Part shown: piece by piece, positions 1 through 5,683 of the stretch
Numbering within the stretch: the first letter of the stretch is position 1
Layout: every line of letters begins with the position of its first letter
DNA from: Streptosporangiaceae bacterium
Lineage (GTDB): Bacteria > Actinomycetota > Actinomycetes > Streptosporangiales > Streptosporangiaceae
Assembly: GCA_030039095.1 (NCBI GenBank)
Contig: JASHQP010000080.1
Coordinates: 1 to 5,683 of the forward strand
Direction: 5' to 3'
DNA: 5,683 nt
Translations under genes and position numbers: made by a program
The notes under the pieces: model-generated
Told to the model about the DNA's origin: nothing
The model's database searches: none
What the model saw: only the letters and a program-made list of their open reading frames with translations

Positions 1-3516
<3,516 letters not shown>

Positions 3517-3545
3517 GGACGCTGCACTTCGCACAATGAGGTCGA
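3517..3545. other. 29-base gap between convergent genes
   Basis: The carboxylase stop (TGA, 3514-3516) and the permease stop (TGA on the minus strand, 3546-3548) face each other across this gap. I see no strong GC-rich stem and no T-run on either strand. If transcription stops here without Rho, the signal is not obvious. Read-through from either gene would give antisense RNA over the other. Confidence 0.7.
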
Positions 3546-4952
3546 TCACCGCGCGGCCTCGGGTATCACAGCTGCCGCCTCGGGGTCCCGCATGCTGCCC
3601 GTCTGCACTCGCCGGATCCCGCCGTAGACGAGCCCGCCGACGACGAAACCGACGGCGAAGGCAATGTCGCCGCCCTGCAGCCAGTGTGAGGAGGCGTAGC
3701 CCACGTACAGCGAGGTGTCCATGAACGGCGTCGCCGCGGCGAACCCTACGACGAGCGCGACCAGCGCTTCCCACCCCGGCTCAAGAGCGGCGGACAGGAC
3801 GCCAGCCACGTCCATGTTCCCGCGCTTGCGCCGCCAGTCCACCATCTGGATGGCGGCGAACGGCGGCACCCAGTACGTGATGAAGAGCAGCACGTTCTCG
3901 AACTTGCCGGCCAGCGATCCCGTGTTGAGCCACAGCGTCAGGAAGAACGCGACAACCGTGACGATGATGGCGACCGCCGGCCGGCGGATCCGGAATCCCG
4001 CGGCCTGAAGGGCCAGCGAGCCCGAGTAGTCGTTCATCGCATTCACCGCCACCGTGCCGACCCAGATCGCGACGAGGCCAAGCCCGCCGAGCAGTCCGCC
4101 GCCAAGCAGCGAGCGAATACCGGAGGCCGTCCCGTTCGTGGCCGCGGCCGCGGCGGCGAGGCCGAGAATCTCGATCCATATCGACGACAGGCCGACCCCG
4201 GCGAGCGTGAGCCCGAAGATCGCCGGCCGTGATGTGTCGGGTTTCATGTACCGGCTGTACTCCGACGCATAGGCGCCCCAGGACACGACGAAGCTGGCGG
4301 CGATCGTTGTCATCAGGATGAAGGAACCCACCTCGGCGCCGCCGTGCACGGCCGCTGCCGAGTGAAAGTCACCGATCTGGGCGATCTTCACCGTGATCAC
4401 GATGAACATCAGCCCGAGCACGATGGAGCCCCACTGCTCGAACTGATGCATGACCTCGTAGCCGAGGAACCCGAGCAGCCCCTGCATCGCGAGCACGATG
4501 AGCAGGCCGACCCAGAACGGGATGTGCAGAAGCAGCTGAATCGCTGCTGCACCGAAGATCGCGTTGATGGCGTCCCATGCGACCGTCGAGCCCCACATCA
4601 GCAGGCCCGGGACGAAGACCGTCCGGCCGAACTGCAGCCGCGCGAGCGGAAGCTGGCCCAGGCCGGTGCGCGGCCCCCAGGTGCACATCACCGCGACAGG
4701 CAGGGCGCCGAGCACGGTGCCAGCCACTATTGCCAGCGTGCCGAGCGCAAAGCCCAGATTCAGCGCCAGCACGCCGATGAAGAACGCGGCGGGAACAAGG
4801 TTCGGGGTGAACCACACGGTGAAAATGCGGTGCAGACCGCCGTACCTGTTCTCGAGCGGGATGGGTGCCATTCCGCGGGTCTCGAGCGTGACCTGGCCCG
4901 CCCTTGTGGGCATTGCGCCTTCGTAGACTGCGTTGCGGTCGGCCATGAGCAT
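3546..4952 (-). CDS. NCS1-family permease (purine/cytosine permease type, FCY2/CodB-like)
   Basis: This 468-residue protein has about twelve hydrophobic helices, near residues 51-71, 72-90, 112-139, 146-166, 176-194, 207-229, 246-270, 283-304, 325-342, 352-372, 394-412 and 428-446. That length and topology fit nucleobase:cation symporter-1 proteins of the inner membrane. Family-type motifs are ENRYGGLHRIFTVWFTPNL (34-52), GPRTGLGQLPLARLQFG (93-109) at the TM2-TM3 loop, WGAYASEYSRYMKPDTSR (225-242), NDYSGSLALQAAG (307-319) and the YWVPPFAAIQMVDW helix end (360-373). The likely role is proton- or sodium-driven uptake of cytosine, a purine or a related heterocycle; substrate cannot be read from sequence, and no catabolic gene adjoins to suggest one. 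Two in-frame ATGs compete: 4952 sits 3 bases after GAGGGG, 4946 sits 9 bases after it, so 4946 (MADRN, 466 residues) is the better start. Third positions are clearly less G/C-rich than in the neighbours. Confidence 0.9.
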   Translation of the reverse strand: MLMADRNAVYEGAMPTRAGQVTLETRGMAPIPLENRYGGLHRIFTVWFTPNLVPAAFFIGVLALNLGFALGTLAIVAGTVLGALPVAVMCTWGPRTGLGQLPLARLQFGRTVFVPGLLMWGSTVAWDAINAIFGAAAIQLLLHIPFWVGLLIVLAMQGLLGFLGYEVMHQFEQWGSIVLGLMFIVITVKIAQIGDFHSAAAVHGGAEVGSFILMTTIAASFVVSWGAYASEYSRYMKPDTSRPAIFGLTLAGVGLSSIWIEILGLAAAAAATNGTASGIRSLLGGGLLGGLGLVAIWVGTVAVNAMNDYSGSLALQAAGFRIRRPAVAIIVTVVAFFLTLWLNTGSLAGKFENVLLFITYWVPPFAAIQMVDWRRKRGNMDVAGVLSAALEPGWEALVALVVGFAAATPFMDTSLYVGYASSHWLQGGDIAFAVGFVVGGLVYGGIRRVQTGSMRDPEAAAVIPEAAR

Positions 4953-4955
4953 TCG

Positions 4956-4961
4956 CCCCTC
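4956..4961 (-). promoter_or_regulatory. Ribosome binding site of the permease (GAGGGG)
   Basis: Minus-strand GAGGGG resembles the anti-16S core. It lies 3 bases before the ATG at 4952 and 9 bases before the ATG at 4946. The first spacing is too tight for efficient initiation, so the site supports the downstream ATG as the true start. Confidence 0.6.
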
Positions 4962-5006
4962 ACGTGCTGGGTCGGTCAGCCGCTCCAGCGGTGGTAGTTG
5001 CCGGTC

Positions 5007-5012
5007 ACCCTA
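5007..5012 (-). promoter_or_regulatory. Possible -10 element of the permease promoter (TAGGGT)
   Basis: Minus-strand TAGGGT fits the loose actinobacterial TANNNT pattern and would give a leader of roughly 50 bases before the permease. No convincing -35 hexamer lies 16-19 bases upstream; the nearest stretch reads like TAGAAG. A perfect 10-base palindrome, CAGCATGCTG (5015-5024), lies just upstream, where a repressor could block polymerase. This is a tentative call from pattern alone. Confidence 0.25.
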
Positions 5013-5058
5013 GGCAGCATGCTGGCCGGCTTCTATCCGACCCGAGCGCAAACTGTTC

Positions 5059-5083
5059 CCGCGGTACTCATACCGCGGTATGA
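5059..5083. repeat. Overlapping palindromes: hairpin 5059-5078 and 16-base palindrome 5068-5083
   Basis: CCGCGGTA (5059-5066) and TACCGCGG (5071-5078) form a perfect 8-base inverted repeat around a 4-base loop. The second arm also belongs to a perfect 16-base palindrome, TCATACCGCGGTATGA (5068-5083). The cluster starts 40 bases past the hydrolase stop and ends about 120 bases before the permease start. It could be an operator for a dimeric regulator (TACCG/CGGTA arms are reminiscent of TetR-family sites), or a hairpin terminator of the hydrolase gene lacking a T-run. The symmetry is certain; the role is inferred. Confidence 0.6.
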
Positions 5084-5123
5084 AGGCGCGACGCCAGAGG
5101 GGGCGAGGAGGATTCTGCACCGG

Positions 5124-5683
5124 TCATCGCGCCCGGCCGTCTCCTCCGGCGCCGAGCGCGAACGCCAGCAGCGAAGACGCCGTGTAGTCGTCGGCGGGCT
5201 CGACCGAGGGCCAGCTGAGCACGTTGTCCTCGTAGCCGGCGGCCGCGCTGTCGAATGCCTTGTAGTGACCGGCGCTGCAGGCCTTCATGCCACTGACGGA
5301 GCCGAGGCCGACGAAGTTCGCCGGGCTGCTCGGGCCGTCGACGGTGGCGCCGAGCTGGATGTCGCCCTTGCCGTTCAGCGAGCCGGCCAGGTTGGCGATC
5401 TCGCTCTGCATGCAGTGCGGGAACGTGTCGCCGGCCCCGACGACGAACGAGCTGCCCCACGCGTTCGCGCCGAGCGCGAAGTTCGGCTGCTGCTGCGCGA
5501 ACGCCTGGTATGCGTCGGAGCCGCCGTACCGCTGGTACAGCGCGTCGGTGATGTACAGGCCGAACGCGTGCGGCGTGGCGTCGCTGTTGCCAAGGTCGGT
5601 GCCGAGCTCGAACGGGTCGCCCTTGGCCCAGTCCTCGCCGACCTGGAGCTGCGCGGCAAGGTCGTTGAGCAGCGCGTCCGGGG
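5124..5683 (-). CDS. Glycoside hydrolase family 9 (cellulase-type), C-terminal fragment (5' end outside window)
   Basis: The minus-strand frame is open from the right edge to TGA at 5124-5126, giving 185 complete codons (first at 5679-5681). It resembles the C-terminal third of GH9 catalytic (alpha/alpha)6 barrels, which cleave beta-1,4-glucans by inversion and are usually secreted. Seen here, numbered from the first codon: FELGTDLGNSDATPHAFGLY (24-43), ALGANAWGSSFVVGAGDTFPHC (69-90), matching the family's G-x-N-x(2)-G-x-S-[YF]-V-x-G-x-G…PH signature, and VEPADDYTASSLLAFA (160-175), which aligns with the canonical E-V-A-I-D-W-N-A-P-L motif. Glu161 (5199-5201) would be the general acid. The arginine that normally follows the PH motif is absent. 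The protein stops shortly after the barrel, so any binding or Ig-like domain must be N-terminal and out of view. Substrate could be cellulose, another beta-glucan or an oligosaccharide. Confidence 0.82.
   Translation of the reverse strand, partial: PDALLNDLAAQLQVGEDWAKGDPFELGTDLGNSDATPHAFGLYITDALYQRYGGSDAYQAFAQQQPNFALGANAWGSSFVVGAGDTFPHCMQSEIANLAGSLNGKGDIQLGATVDGPSSPANFVGLGSVSGMKACSAGHYKAFDSAAAGYEDNVLSWPSVEPADDYTASSLLAFALGAGGDGRAR

Noticed and set aside
3553..3588. Repeated GCGGCCTCGGG / GCCGCCTCGGGG near the permease 3' end
   Set aside because: The imperfect copies fall inside the permease coding region and encode an Ala/Glu-rich tail (DPEAAAVIPEAAR), so codon repetition explains them.
4344..4997. 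217-codon plus-strand frame opposite the permease
   Set aside because: It is hydrophilic and rich in H, R, E and Q, as expected from the complement of a membrane-protein gene. It has no motif or ribosome binding site.
5375..5659. 94-codon minus-strand frame, Ser/Arg/Thr-rich
   Set aside because: It is a shifted frame of the GH9 gene; the GH9 frame continues unbroken to the window edge with conserved motifs.

Overview
The window looks like chromosomal DNA from a high-GC actinobacterium (Streptomyces-like or a related filamentous genus). The signs are the very strong G/C bias at third codon positions, long spurious antisense reading frames, and protein families typical of that group. The species cannot be named from the sequence.

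Layout. Positions 1-3516 (+) hold the C-terminal 1171 codons of a large multidomain acyl-CoA carboxylase of the eukaryote-like fused type: the ACC central domain followed by both halves of the carboxyltransferase. Its N-terminal part, where biotin carboxylase and biotin carrier would be expected, lies to the left of the window. A 29-base gap separates it from a convergent gene at 3546-4946 or 4952 (-), a 12-helix NCS1-family (purine/cytosine-type) permease. Upstream of the permease, 4953-5123 is a noncoding stretch with its ribosome binding site, a weak promoter candidate and a conspicuous cluster of overlapping palindromes. Positions 5124-5683 (-) hold the C-terminal 185 codons of a glycoside hydrolase family 9 (cellulase-type) protein, whose start lies to the right of the window.

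How the genes relate. They look like three separate functional units: acyl-CoA carboxylation (malonyl-CoA or methylmalonyl-CoA supply), nucleobase or related uptake, and extracellular glucan breakdown. The carboxylase and permease converge, so they are separate transcription units. The hydrolase and permease share a strand but are separated by about 170 bases containing the palindromes, so they are probably not one operon. I see no RNA gene, CRISPR array, insertion sequence or clear novel multi-gene system. The points most worth a second look are the palindrome cluster at 5059-5083, the permease's relaxed codon use, and the divergent active-site motifs in both enzyme fragments.
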